Positions 41,631 through 51,877 of a DNA stretch of 56,223 nucleotides are shown here, piece by piece. Position 1 is the stretch's first letter, and every line of letters starts with the position of its first letter. This DNA is from Mycoemilia scoparia (taxonomy: Eukaryota; Kickxellomycota; Kickxellomycetes; Kickxellales; Kickxellaceae). A model generated the notes under the pieces. The model searched no databases and had not been told where the DNA came from. It worked only from the letters and a program-made list of their open reading frames with translations. The DNA is taken from contig JANBPU010000105.1 in the NCBI GenBank assembly GCA_027575805.1, positions 1-56,223 on the forward strand. The letters are read 5' to 3'. A program made the position numbers and the translations under genes.

Positions 41631-42386
41631 ATGGGTGTCACAAAGTTCGATGACTCAAACTTTGTGATAAGCATTGAATATCTTGAACGTATTTCTGAAA
41701 TGACCATTGCAGCTGAGAATAGACTCCTTGGATATGGGTTGACATATTGCCAGATCCAGGAAGGTATCCATATACCACTCCTCAAATGGGGCTTTTCTTC
41801 TTGCCTTTGCTCTATTGGTAATGGTCAAAGAAAGCCTTTTGGTTATGAAGGGATGCTTCAGCTTTCCATCAAGTTCATTGAAGATGCAGAAGCCATTTCT
41901 ACCAAAAGTAATTCAAAAGAAAGTAAACAAACAATTGAAGTCTTAAACACGAACCGTGCAGAGTACAATGTTCATATATATTGTGGTTCTGTTGCTCTAC
42001 TCCAAACACTTTTGATGCTTTTGACTGTTTGTCCCTATGAACCAGTTGACGAAGGGCATTTTCTAGATGCATTCGAAAGATTACATACCCATTACATGTG
42101 TAATAAAATGACTATAGAACCTGACACCAGTATTGAAACTGAACATAGAGCTCAGGTTATTGGTATATATCTTCAAATAAATAAAGAGGCTACCTTCAGT
42201 TTCTTAGATATGCTTACGAAGTTCGTAAATGAGCACAAGGGTTGTCTAGAAGATGTTGTGGTCAAGGTCCCCACTACCTGGGTTTGCTGGTGCGACGATT
42301 TTACTAAAGAAACCTGTGAGTTTGTGAAAGAGACAATTGAAGATTGTTTTAGAAATAAAAACATCCAGAGCACCCCGTCTATCTGA
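41631..42386 (+). CDS. Orphan 251-residue protein
   Basis: A single-exon frame with an ATG start; I recognise no family. It appears soluble and mixed alpha/beta, with no signal peptide or TM segment, and has nine Cys, including GFSSCLCSIGNG and TTWVCWCDDFTKETCEF. Recognisable segments are FVISIEYLERISEMTIAAEN, YCGSVALLQTLLMLLTVCPY and FLDMLTKFVNEHKGCLEDV. It sits between MITE copies M (upstream) and N (downstream), inside the tyrosinase cluster. It could be lineage-specific. Confidence 0.6.
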   Translation: MGVTKFDDSNFVISIEYLERISEMTIAAENRLLGYGLTYCQIQEGIHIPLLKWGFSSCLCSIGNGQRKPFGYEGMLQLSIKFIEDAEAISTKSNSKESKQTIEVLNTNRAEYNVHIYCGSVALLQTLLMLLTVCPYEPVDEGHFLDAFERLHTHYMCNKMTIEPDTSIETEHRAQVIGIYLQINKEATFSFLDMLTKFVNEHKGCLEDVVVKVPTTWVCWCDDFTKETCEFVKETIEDCFRNKNIQSTPSI

Positions 42387-42492
42387 GAACGACTTTATAT
42401 GGGTGGCTATTTATGCTTATTCATTACTACATTTTATAGTTTACTCAACTGTATTTTTGCAATAAACTTGTTTAAGCATACACACAAATACA

Positions 42493-42551
42493 ATCAAATA
42501 GATGTCCAGTTTTACTAGTAAACTTTCACCCCTCAAAAATTATGATACATT
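42493..42551. mobile_element. MITE-like element copy N, half
   Basis: Only the right half remains: CAAATAGATGTCCAGTTTTA, CTAGTAAACTTTCACCCCTC and AAAAATTATGATACAT. Confidence 0.6.
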
Positions 42552-42894
42552 TAACAAATCAATTTGAAATCGACGATTTATTGCAATCCAACATTCAAAA
42601 TCTGATTATTTCTCAATTATAAAGAAATTTTTGATAAAGTGACTATGTATTTGAGGTATACATTAGAAACAAAAATGGAAAAAACAATGAAATATTATAT
42701 ATGTAATTCAGTATACATAACTATATGGAAACACGAGAAGAGTTTGTGTTAAAGCGTTGATAATGGCAATAACAGCAGTGGTGTGTGTGGTACCAGTGAT
42801 AGAAACAGGGAATGCTTTAAGCAATAGATAACGAGCAGAAAAGAAAACGGTGCTGATGGAGATGGAGACAGGATGAACGATGGATAAGTAGTGA

Positions 42895-44184
42895 TTATAC
42901 GAATGGAGAAATGTAGTCGGCGCTGTTGAGAGTAGAGACAAACCGGGTGGCTCTCTGGTAACGGTCTCTGACATCCTGAGGGTTGAAGCCGTGCATTCTG
43001 ATCCAGGAATCTGGCAATGGGAAAGGTCTTGGCATAGGTCTTCTGGACTCACGACGAGCAAGGTTGTTATCGCCGGCGGCGGATGCTGTGCTGTTGGAAG
43101 CCGAGGCAGAGGGCGCAACCAAAGCATTAGCAGCTGAAGAAGAGGAGCCTGATCCTGTGGCGAAACTAGGGAAGAAGTCTTGCTTAACAGAGTCGGGCAA
43201 GCTGACAATGAGGTTGCTGGCAACCTGGGTCTCACTACCACCAGACGAGCCGGCAACGGGACCGGCAGCCAAAGCAGCGGGGCTTCCAGCCATCTTGAGT
43301 TGTGGAGTAGCAGTGTTGGTGGGAGCATTGGCGCTGGCAGCATAGTTGTAGCAAACCCTGCCATAACCAAGCTGAATGACCGAGCTAACTGGATCGCTAT
43401 AGCTAGTAATAGTAGTAGAGAGCTGCATAGAACCGCCGTTTGGCCCAGGACCATCAACCAACCACATACGGTTATTGATGTTTTGCCACAGCCACCAGAG
43501 ACGATCGATATTGGCATGGTGGAGCCAGAAGGCGGCGTCGTTGGGCGAGAAGGTCTGGGCAAAGTCACCACCAAGACCAAGATGGACCGCACCGTGGATT
43601 GAGTACTCGATGTCTGGACGGAACCGGGCCATTGTAGTGTCACTCTGGACAAGAGACAAGATGTACTCTGGACTGTACCAGGTCTGAATGGTGCCGCCAT
43701 TGCCATTGTATCTACGGCTGAGACAATGGGAGTTGGGGTATGTCATGGTCAATTGGCTCTGGAAGCCATTTGAAATACAGCCGTTGGAACCCCCGTTGCC
43801 ACCAATGTAGTTGCTAGTGAGGACCTGGCTGTTTTGTGGGGCAGCATAGTCGCGAGCCGAATCCCAGTAGGGAGCGACGAAGCTGGGGTTGAAGGAGCGG
43901 GCGACGGTTTCAAAGTCCAGCAGGAATCTTCTGTGGAAGGGGAAGAACATTGAGTTTCCGTGGATGGGGCCGAAATTAGCGGTGTGGACATAGGAGAACC
44001 ATGCAGTCCATCCCACTCTGTTCAGGTCGGTGAGGACGGTTTTGAACGTGGCTAGCTCGGTAGGTGTAAGGCTGCGGATCTCCTTACGAGTATAGGTAGA
44101 TGAGCATCTGGGCAACGTCTGCTGGGCATTGGTGGTTCCCAGGAGGAAAGGTGCAACAACGGCGATCAATAGTGAGACTTTCAT
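42895..44184 (-). CDS. Tyrosinase 3 (type-3 copper oxidase), secreted
   Basis: A 429-residue protein with signal peptide MKVSLLIAVVAPFLLGTTNA. CuA ligands are H67, H75 and H84 (YVHTANFGPIHGNSMFFPFH); CuB ligands are H197, H201 and H222/H223 (SIHGAVHLGLGGD, SPNDAAFWLHHANIDR). Cys 27, 136, 154 and 278 are conserved with copy 2. The core ends at CYNY. An Ala/Ser-rich linker carries LPDSVKQDFFPSFAT, then LARRESRRPMP and the C-terminal module LPDSWIRMHGFNPQDVRDRY...LNSADY. The GC content is visibly higher than in neighbouring genes. No Cys precedes H75 at -2. Confidence 0.93.
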   Translation of the reverse strand: MKVSLLIAVVAPFLLGTTNAQQTLPRCSSTYTRKEIRSLTPTELATFKTVLTDLNRVGWTAWFSYVHTANFGPIHGNSMFFPFHRRFLLDFETVARSFNPSFVAPYWDSARDYAAPQNSQVLTSNYIGGNGGSNGCISNGFQSQLTMTYPNSHCLSRRYNGNGGTIQTWYSPEYILSLVQSDTTMARFRPDIEYSIHGAVHLGLGGDFAQTFSPNDAAFWLHHANIDRLWWLWQNINNRMWLVDGPGPNGGSMQLSTTITSYSDPVSSVIQLGYGRVCYNYAASANAPTNTATPQLKMAGSPAALAAGPVAGSSGGSETQVASNLIVSLPDSVKQDFFPSFATGSGSSSSAANALVAPSASASNSTASAAGDNNLARRESRRPMPRPFPLPDSWIRMHGFNPQDVRDRYQRATRFVSTLNSADYISPFV

Positions 44185-45940
44185 TTTGTTGGTAAGAGAT
44201 GTAGATTAAATGTTTGTATGGGGGTGGATATGGATTTAGATCAATAAATATAAAGCGGCTTTGGACTCGATATGGCCAAGAATGTAATAAATATGTATAA
44301 GAGACAAAATGATTAGAGGCTGTCTATGCTATAAAATAGCAGGAGTAGTAATGGTAGTATTGCTATGAAACTGGCGAATTTGCCTAAAGAAAATGTTCAA
44401 GTAGAGGAAGGCAACGACCATTTTATACTTGACATTGAAGGAAGGGCCATCGGAGGCCATGACCTTGACCAGAATGGCGGTTACTTCTCTTCTCAGTAAA
44501 ACAAACCAGGCCCAAGCCTCACAAACACGCGCACAATCGAAGGCAACAAAAATCGAAGCAGAACCAAAAACCTTGGCTTCAGCATCCGTCAGAGAAAGAT
44601 CCGGGTGAAGTCTTGCGATCTAAAAGGACATTGACACACACACTCGCTCAAAAAGTGGCATACTGAGAAATAAATTGATTACCCTTCTTCCCCCTTTCGA
44701 GTGGATGTGTGTGGCGGCAAATGCAACATTTTGATTGTTGTGGGCCTGCAGCAGGGGAGCAGGTAAGCAGATGAAGGGTGGTGACCAGGCGTACTAAATG
44801 GGCTGTGGCCGTTAATGCCGTGCGAGGACCTGAGTTGGCTGCCTTGCCCCAGACACAGTCCCTTTACCTGGCCTCTCAGCATTGTAATCTATGTATGAGG
44901 TCATGATATCATAAAGGCTAGACGCAAAAACAGAAGCCCAATCGGTCTCCTTTGCGGAAAAGCTATAGCCTTGCGACGACTAGTGGCATTGACAATGCGG
45001 GATCTTTGGTTCATGGCCTCCAAAGCAGATTTACGTGCGAGAGAGGCAAAGAGAGATAAAGCGTATCTGTGTGTGTGTGTGTGTGTGTTTGGGCGTACAG
45101 CTCTAGCAGCTAGTAGAGATACACATGCGACTGCCTGCTGGCCGAGATGTCTCCCCAATTCCTTGGTGAAAACCTGGTTTGTGGCCAGCATTAATGACAA
45201 TGGGCAAGTGATAGCCAACCTGTATCTCTGGTCAACATTGCTGCTAAAAACGTGAACAACCCTCTCTCTCTGTCTCTGTCCAGACACGCCGGACGGCTTC
45301 TTTTCTACATTAGCCATTTAGTAGCCGATATCGATGCTGCGCTTTTTTGCAGAACTAAACGAAAAACGAGAGAATAATCTACAAGCACATGAATTTTTGA
45401 TTTCATGGAAGACCAGGAGTGGAAATGGTCACATTGTTTGCTTGTTAGTGCAGCAGGTCCTGAGAAAAGACAAATACCTCCGGCGAATTGCTTTCCTGTT
45501 GATAGCGTCAACAGGGGCTGCTCTGCCCTTTTTGAACATACATTGCGACGATGAAGAATTGCGGAAGCATAGATAGAAGGGCTTTTTATTTTTGCCGGAT
45601 TTGGGTAAACAGAATAATCGATCGCTTCCATGCTTACACTGCTCCATCCATTGAGTCTTTTTCAGCCATGGCTGAGGCTATTTCTAAAATAACTCACAAC
45701 AAGGAGCTTTATGTGGAACTCTGGCATTGTTGCATGCTTGGGCGGTTCAAAACTGCATGAATATTATTGTAAACCCATGTATGCCATTCAGGATAGCGCT
45801 GCAAACTGAATATGTCCTGCTGTCCATGCCCTCATCTGACCGTTGAGCTCCGTGTAAGTGCAGATGAAAAACATATAATTTAGCAACTTCGAATATTACT
45901 CGATATTGTTTCTAGTATCAGGCAGACCTTTGGCGTTGGC

Positions 45941-46064
45941 ATATGGGTATAGTTATTTTTGGAGTGTGGCCATCTACTAACAAATGGTGATAACCCATTT
46001 GGCTGTAGTTTCCCCTTTAATCCTTGGCCACCAAAAGTCACCCTTATAAAATTACGATCCATAT
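45941..46064. mobile_element. MITE-like element copy O, complete
   Basis: A 124 bp copy: ATATGGGTATAGTTATTTTT on the left, CACCCTTATAAAATTACGAT on the right, then CCATAT. R2 sequence adjoins its right end. Confidence 0.8.
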
Positions 46065-46200
46065 GGCCAAAGTTCACAAGGCCTTGGACGAAATGCGACC
46101 CCAGGAGTTGCATATAGATACCTGATGATTGGGCCAAAATCCGAGATCCCATATCTGCCTACCATAGATTCAGTTGCCAGTGAAATCTTCACATATTGCT
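46065..46200 (+). repeat. Repeat family R2 copy, next to MITE copy O
   Basis: Contains GGCCAAAGTTCACAAGGCCT, GATGATTGGGCCAAAATCCG, CCCATATCTGCCTACCATAG and CCAGTGAAATCTTCACATAT. This is the most complete R2 copy. Confidence 0.65.
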
Positions 46201-48440
46201 ACCCTGGCATTGTTTTACAATGCACCATATATGGAGCCAAGCTTCTTTACTTGAAAAGAGGTCGCAAGAAACCAGTATGCCACCCATTGATGGCAAACTT
46301 CAATTAGAATATGTCAAAACCAAAGAGAAATCACGATAATGGATGTAGAAGCGGCAGTAGCAGAGCAGAGCAAGACAACCTGAAAATCGAAATCAGAATC
46401 CTTCCAACAACGTCATTGTTGGGCAATCCTTGACTACCGCAACGCCCTGATCTTTGCGCATATCTTCATCCTTCCTGCCTATTGTTACAACTCAGGTCTC
46501 TTCAGATAAAAACAAGACAAAATAGGCATAAGGGGTGGTCGTTGATGCGCCATTGTGTTCTAAAAATAGCTCAGCTCATTTGAGCGATTAAATGCTCCAA
46601 AAAGCCATTGTGGCGGCGTATGAGAACCTGCAACCCTTCACGATTGTGTGTAGGTGACAACCCTGCATCTTCATTAATCAGTTTGGGCATTGGCTCTGAA
46701 CACAGGTCTCTCTGCTTCTACTTGGGGTTTGCTTCGGAGCACCAGTCACCTGCTCATTAATATCTTAGAGACGATGTCAATTAGAAAGCTATGGAGCCAT
46801 ATGGTTATCGAGGTGGCTATCTTGGCTATAGCATCAGTATTGTTCCTGCCAACTATTCTGTTCATATGGCTCCCAACAAAGCGGACTGATCTTACCAAGC
46901 GATTCTGCATCTTGTTATCAAGTCACCACTAATAAATGGTTTATAATTCTTTCCTGCAAAGTACCCATGCATGCCAGCAAAGTTATCTACAATAAATATA
47001 TAGAACTTGCAATAAACAATGTTCTCCATGCAAAGCGCTCCAGTAAGTTGAATTTGTTCTTTATCAGGCTCAAGCGCAACAAAAGATGGCCAAACTATAG
47101 ACTTTTGGTTAGTTTCTCCCTTTGCTAAGCTCAACTTGGGTTGCCAAAAATCAATCCCATGAATTTGGACAAAAATAGCCAAAACCAAAAGCAGATTTTG
47201 TTGGAGATGCAAATCAACACATGTGTGCAACAGCTCCAACTCTTTCAGCAAAGCACGCTATTTTGAGTTTACTTTGGAGTCAATCCCAGTTGTTTTTGTT
47301 TTTTATGATGTTGCTGAACGAGAAGTCTTCAAAACAAAGCAAGATGATCAACTAAAGAACTCATAGGTATCTTTTACTATTTTTATGCTTGCAAATAGAA
47401 CGATGGTTCTATAACCTTGATAAATTCCATAATAATAATACAATACATAGTAATCTTTAGATGGCTTATCTTGGAAAAGTAATACTTGCTATAATGATTT
47501 CTATTGCTATTACTACTACCACTATTAGTACTATCATAGGGTCGTGTTCTATTTTTGCAAAACCCTTGGACCCTTCTCTTGCATTTTTAGGCCTTTGTGC
47601 CTTGCTTGGAACACGCCTCTCAACACTGTTTCCATTCCGAAAGTTTTTCTTTAACGACTATACCAAGGTCCACCATTGTTTGCCCAAGACCGTTTTTCTC
47701 ATCACAATGGACATCATTATCTGTACTAAACTGGGTATAGGGTTGTTATTATTATTTGAATGGAAAAAGGGGGTTTAAAATACCCGTTGCGGTATATATG
47801 AGTATATAATGTGTACTTTTTTGCACACAGTTTTGACAGCTGAGTTGGAATTATTGGGATACCTGCATACACAGATGTAATTCTAAATACACCACAATAA
47901 ACTATTTTTTTACACCCCCCCCCTCCTGCGTTGTATACCCCAAGAAAGAATCAATTGGCTCATGCATAGGATGCTGTTTTATCATGGTCCTCATATTGAC
48001 TTGAAGTTATTGCGGATATTATTTATATTATTATTAACAAATAATTTAGCTGTGTTGTGGCATCTCCCTGACGTCTAAATAACAAAAAATAAGATACATC
48101 ACACAAGTATTTGACCAAACTTCGCATAAGAATCCACATGGTCAGGTCAAAACTGACAGAAATACCCTCTATTATAAATAATAATAATAATAATAGCCGT
48201 GGTACATTATTCCGTGCTCTACATAATTCATGTTTGTCTAAAATGTCATAAACTATTATCATTACCATCAGATAGTATGTATAACGTAAGGATTAGGGGG
48301 TTTGGAGTGACTTTATTTTACAATATAGTAGACAAAAAAAGGTCTCTAAAAAGTTATCGAAAACATAGTATATTGCAGAACTCCCTTCAAAGATGTGCCA
48401 GAATAATAACTTGAATAGTAGCCTATGGTCTGACAAGTTC

Positions 48441-48522
48441 TAGCTAGAACGTAGGGGTTATGGACTGATTCACAGAGAATGTGTGGGGTTCCACTCTGTT
48501 CCCTTTTGATCGAGAACTTGTC
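48441..48522. repeat. R3 arm interrupted by MITE copy P
   Basis: The sequence TAGCTAGAACGTAGGGGTTA, TGGACTGATTCACAGAGAAT and GATCGAGAACTTGTCA matches one arm of the 14901-15329 element. It ends where MITE copy P begins. Confidence 0.55.
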
Positions 48523-48643
48523 ATATCGGCAATAATTTTTGAAGGGTAAATTTTGGTGACCACTGATTATAGGCACAATCTCAGTCAAATAGATGTCCAA
48601 TTTTACTAGTGAACTTTCGCCCTTCAAAAATTATTACCCATAT
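48523..48643. mobile_element. MITE-like element copy P, complete
   Basis: A 121 bp copy (ATATCGGCAATAATTTTTGA; CCTTCAAAAATTATTACCCA). It has an R3 arm on the left and R2 sequence on the right. Confidence 0.8.
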
Positions 48644-48745
48644 GATGAATTTTCACCAGGAATCAAATATATGGTAGGCATAAATGAGATCTTGGATTTC
48701 AGTCTAATAACAGGCTATTTAATATTCAATTTCTAGAGTCAATTT
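48644..48745 (-). repeat. Repeat family R2 copy (diverged), next to MITE copy P
   Basis: Contains GATGAATTTTCACCAGGAAT, GGTAGGCATAAATGAGATCT and GGATTTCAGTCTAATAACAG, corresponding to the inverted R2 pattern. Confidence 0.45.
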
Positions 48746-49073
48746 TTGACTATTTTATACTTGAAAAATGATGAAATCCAACCTATAGATTCATTTTATT
48801 AAGTATCGCAGGTAGTGATTTCTTTTAGAGTTATCCTGACATAGTGCAATGAAGTACATGGACTTTTAATTATCATATGTAAATATAGTGCGGGAACACA
48901 TACACAGCCAGTATATAGTCGATTGCAGGTGGAATTTGTTTATTGTATAAATTATTAAAGGTCCTGTTAAATATTAAAATAGATCTACGGGTAAAGAGTA
49001 AATTTTAGGATAATGGTGCGGTATAATAAAAATGGGGATGGTAATATTGTTCGCAGTTACAGTTGATTTAGAC

Positions 49074-50264
49074 TCAAGAGCAGTAACCAATTTGATTCAT
49101 AGCATTTACGAAATTTACGTGATCATTTCTTTTAGGAATAAACATTTCTGGAGTCACGTTATGATCATAAAGTCGTTCAGAGAGATCAACAGGAATTGGC
49201 ATGGTTCTAGATCCATCACCACAAGTGAAGTTACCAATTTTTTGTGGTGGTGGTGGTGGGTTCAAATGTCTATTTACAATATTGCTTCTACGGACATTTG
49301 TGTTCTTGGCAGTAACTGGGAAGTACTTATTAAGAACATCCTGAGGTAAACTTCTTATAGATGTCTCTAATGTTCTTGTTGAAATCTCATCATAGGTAAA
49401 GCACATCAAACCATATCCCAGCTGCATAACCGATTGGATGGGCTCATTATATAAAGTAATAAGATCGTTGATGCTGAGATTTCTGATACCATTTGGACCC
49501 TTGCCATCCATGGTCCACAGATTGTTGTATGTGTATTGCCAAATCGCCCATAGTCGGTCCATGTTTGCATGATGGAGATAAAAAATAAAGTCATTCGGAG
49601 ACCACTGTGGGTTCATATCACCACCGATTCCAATATGCACTGCTCCATGAATAGAGTATTCCAGATCGGGTCTAAACTGGGCCATAGTTCTGTCTCTTTG
49701 GGTGAACGAGAGTACATATTCTGGACTGAACCATGGATTTATAGTCCCTCTACCACCGTCAAATCTACGCTCTAGACAGTGGGGGTCTGGATAAGTCAGA
49801 GTCCAGGAGCTTTGGAAACTATCTTGTTGGACACAGCCATTAGCGCCACCATTACCACCCACATATGCTGAAGTTAGTACGCGACTTTTGTGTGGAGCAC
49901 GATAATCACTAGCAGAGTCCCAGTAGGGAATAGTAAAGTTGGGATCATAGCCCTGAGAAGCAGCTAATTCAAAGTCTCTGAGAAGTCGACGATGGAAAGG
50001 AAGAAGCATAGAATTGTTATGGACCTGGTCAAAGTAGAGGGTGTGGATATACGAAAACCAAGCAAACCAGCCATCTTGGTTCATTCTAGTTGTAGTCTGG
50101 ACGATATTTCTCCATTCACTTTGTGACACTCTTAGCACGTTCTTGCGTACAGCCATAGACTGGCATTGGCCCTGCTGTTGTCCATTACAAAAAATGTTGG
50201 CATTGAATGTGGACAATGTGGCCAGGACAACGGATAAAGTCGAAATAGATATATTAAATTTCAT
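49074..50264 (-). CDS. Tyrosinase 4 (type-3 copper oxidase), secreted
   Basis: A 396-residue protein with an N-terminal hydrophobic signal (ISTLSVVLATLSTFNANIF). CuA ligands are H74, H82 and H91 (YIHTLYFDQVHNNSMLLPFH); CuB ligands are H206, H210 and H231/H232 (SIHGAVHIGIGGD, FYLHHANMDRLW). The core ends at CFTY. The tail has LPQDVLNKYFPVTAKN, a dibasic NTNVRRSNIV, a Pro run and a diverged C-terminal module (VDLSERLYDHN...MNQIGYCS). Codon choice is AT-rich compared with tyrosinase 3. No Cys lies at -2 from H82. Confidence 0.93.
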   Translation of the reverse strand: MKFNISISTLSVVLATLSTFNANIFCNGQQQGQCQSMAVRKNVLRVSQSEWRNIVQTTTRMNQDGWFAWFSYIHTLYFDQVHNNSMLLPFHRRLLRDFELAASQGYDPNFTIPYWDSASDYRAPHKSRVLTSAYVGGNGGANGCVQQDSFQSSWTLTYPDPHCLERRFDGGRGTINPWFSPEYVLSFTQRDRTMAQFRPDLEYSIHGAVHIGIGGDMNPQWSPNDFIFYLHHANMDRLWAIWQYTYNNLWTMDGKGPNGIRNLSINDLITLYNEPIQSVMQLGYGLMCFTYDEISTRTLETSIRSLPQDVLNKYFPVTAKNTNVRRSNIVNRHLNPPPPPQKIGNFTCGDGSRTMPIPVDLSERLYDHNVTPEMFIPKRNDHVNFVNAMNQIGYCS

Positions 50265-50880
50265 TTAATGTACCACAGCAGAATAAGAAATAATTAAAAA
50301 ATATTATATATGAAAATGTGGGGCCAAATATAGAATAAAAAGTGGTACATTAAACAGAAGCAGATATGCATTCTAATTTTTTAACGCCTCAAGGCTAAAT
50401 ATTATATACAAAAAACATAGACGCACAGCCACAGACATAGTGGTGTATATCAAGGCAGATCATAGTCTAGAAGCCTACCTATTTAAAATAAAAAGGATAA
50501 AAGACCATGAATCTGACCGTCATCACTGCCATGTATAAAATTGAATTGATTAAAACATTCGGTCCACTTTCTTTTAAACAAAAAACATTTTGCTTTGTGT
50601 ATTCTGTTGATTTTTAGGTGCTTCCTTATGTCATGAGTAGTATTTACAAAGCACTACATAAATGCACATTAAAGATAAAAAAACACTGGGTTTAATGAAT
50701 GAACAAATCAAAGGTCTTTTGATGATGATTTGAAGATCTAGGCTTGATTCTAAATGTTCGGAATATCCGAGTGTTGTAACCCTGTGGCTGGTACATTTGT
50801 GTATGCCTGCCTTTATGGTGTGGCAGAACTTGACTTGGTTTTAGATAATATTGAGGATAATAAAATGACCTTTGTAACAT

Positions 50881-51037
50881 ATGGCAAGTTCTCCACCAAA
50901 AAGGAACAGACAAATACCCCACACACATCCCCTGTAAATCAGCCCATAACTCCTATATTTTAGCTGGAGTTTCAGTGATGATTTGCTGGTTTCCAGGGGA
51001 GCATCTTAGCGCTTTTTTAGAGGTGACTGCCACGCCA
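50881..51037 (-). repeat. R3 single arm
   Basis: Read on the minus strand: GGCGTGGCAGTCACCTCTAA, CCAGCTAAAATATAGGAGTT, ATGGGCTGATTTACAGGGGA and GGTGGAGAACTTGCCAT. These line up with both arms of the 14901-15329 element. The partner arm is not visible nearby. Confidence 0.55.
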
Positions 51038-51750
51038 TATATTATGGATAGCAGTGCAATCAATTTTGTCAAGTGTTTCAGAAGAGTGGTGGAAGAGTGA
51101 GAAACAGATAGTCAGTCAGGCACGCTCTGGCCTTTGTTGTTTGATTGCAAATGCAGGCTATTCGCATGGATTGCTTAACACTATTACCACATCCGTCACC
51201 ACAACAGCCATTCTTGCCTCCCCAAAAAAGTTTGCCTAAAGGAGTCATGGCAACAGCTGCAATGGTCAGGTGCTCAAAGTCCGAATAATTAAACAAAGCA
51301 GAATACCGAGCATGTGCAGGATGATGTCATACTGGAAAGTACAGATAAATACATCATACATTGCCTTCTTATCAAGGATACATGTATTGCTATAAATTTG
51401 CATATATATATGGACATTTTTGGCGAGTTATAATAGGAGTTAGTAACTGAACAATAAAGCAATGTTCAATGATGCGTGCGAGCTAATCGGATAAACAAAG
51501 CATCGTCAGCACCACCACCGCAAGCATTCTCTAGACAGTTATGACGACATGTGTGGTAATGTTTCGTTTCACTCCTCTCTAACAAAATTGAAGGAGAGAG
51601 AGAGAGCGTGTGTGTGTGTGTGTCTTGTGGAATACAGAGAGATATACAGTAAAGTCGGTGTAGAATTTTGGAAATTCCTTCTGTTTCTAGAGCTTACCAG
51701 TAGTAATAGTAATTACCTCCAATAACTGTATGGTCACAAGAGTGATGACC

Positions 51751-51877
51751 AAATGGGTGATTATTTTTGAAGGGCTAAATTAATATTGTGTATGATATGA
51801 TAATATAGGCTGCTCAATATGCATGATGAAACTGGCCTACTAGTAAAAATTGGCCCTTCAAAAACAACGATCCAAAT
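51751..51877. mobile_element. MITE-like element copy Q, diverged
   Basis: Ends AAATGGGTGATTATTTTTGA and GGCCCTTCAAAAACAACGAT then CCAAAT. The interior is largely replaced but keeps CTACTAGTAAAAATTGG. Confidence 0.6.

Larger units (their letters stand above)
44185..49073. other. Gene-free 4.9 kb between tyrosinases 3 and 4
   Basis: No frame here is convincing. The interval holds MITE copies O and P, R2 and R3 segments (listed separately), a (GT)n tract at 45068-45088 and a poly-C run near 47916. A 105-codon hydrophobic frame at 47461-47778 was considered and not accepted. The right end (from about 48650) is the downstream region of tyrosinase 4. Confidence 0.45.

Noticed and set aside
44901..45317. 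A 138-codon minus-strand frame starting with ATG
   Set aside because: It runs through a (GT)n tract encoding a Thr-His run, overlaps an opposite-strand frame and shows no family features.
47461..47778. A 105-codon hydrophobic frame starting with ATG, possibly a small membrane protein
   Set aside because: It has no recognised family, no clear promoter and lies in AT-rich DNA where such frames arise by chance. RNA-seq or conservation would be needed.
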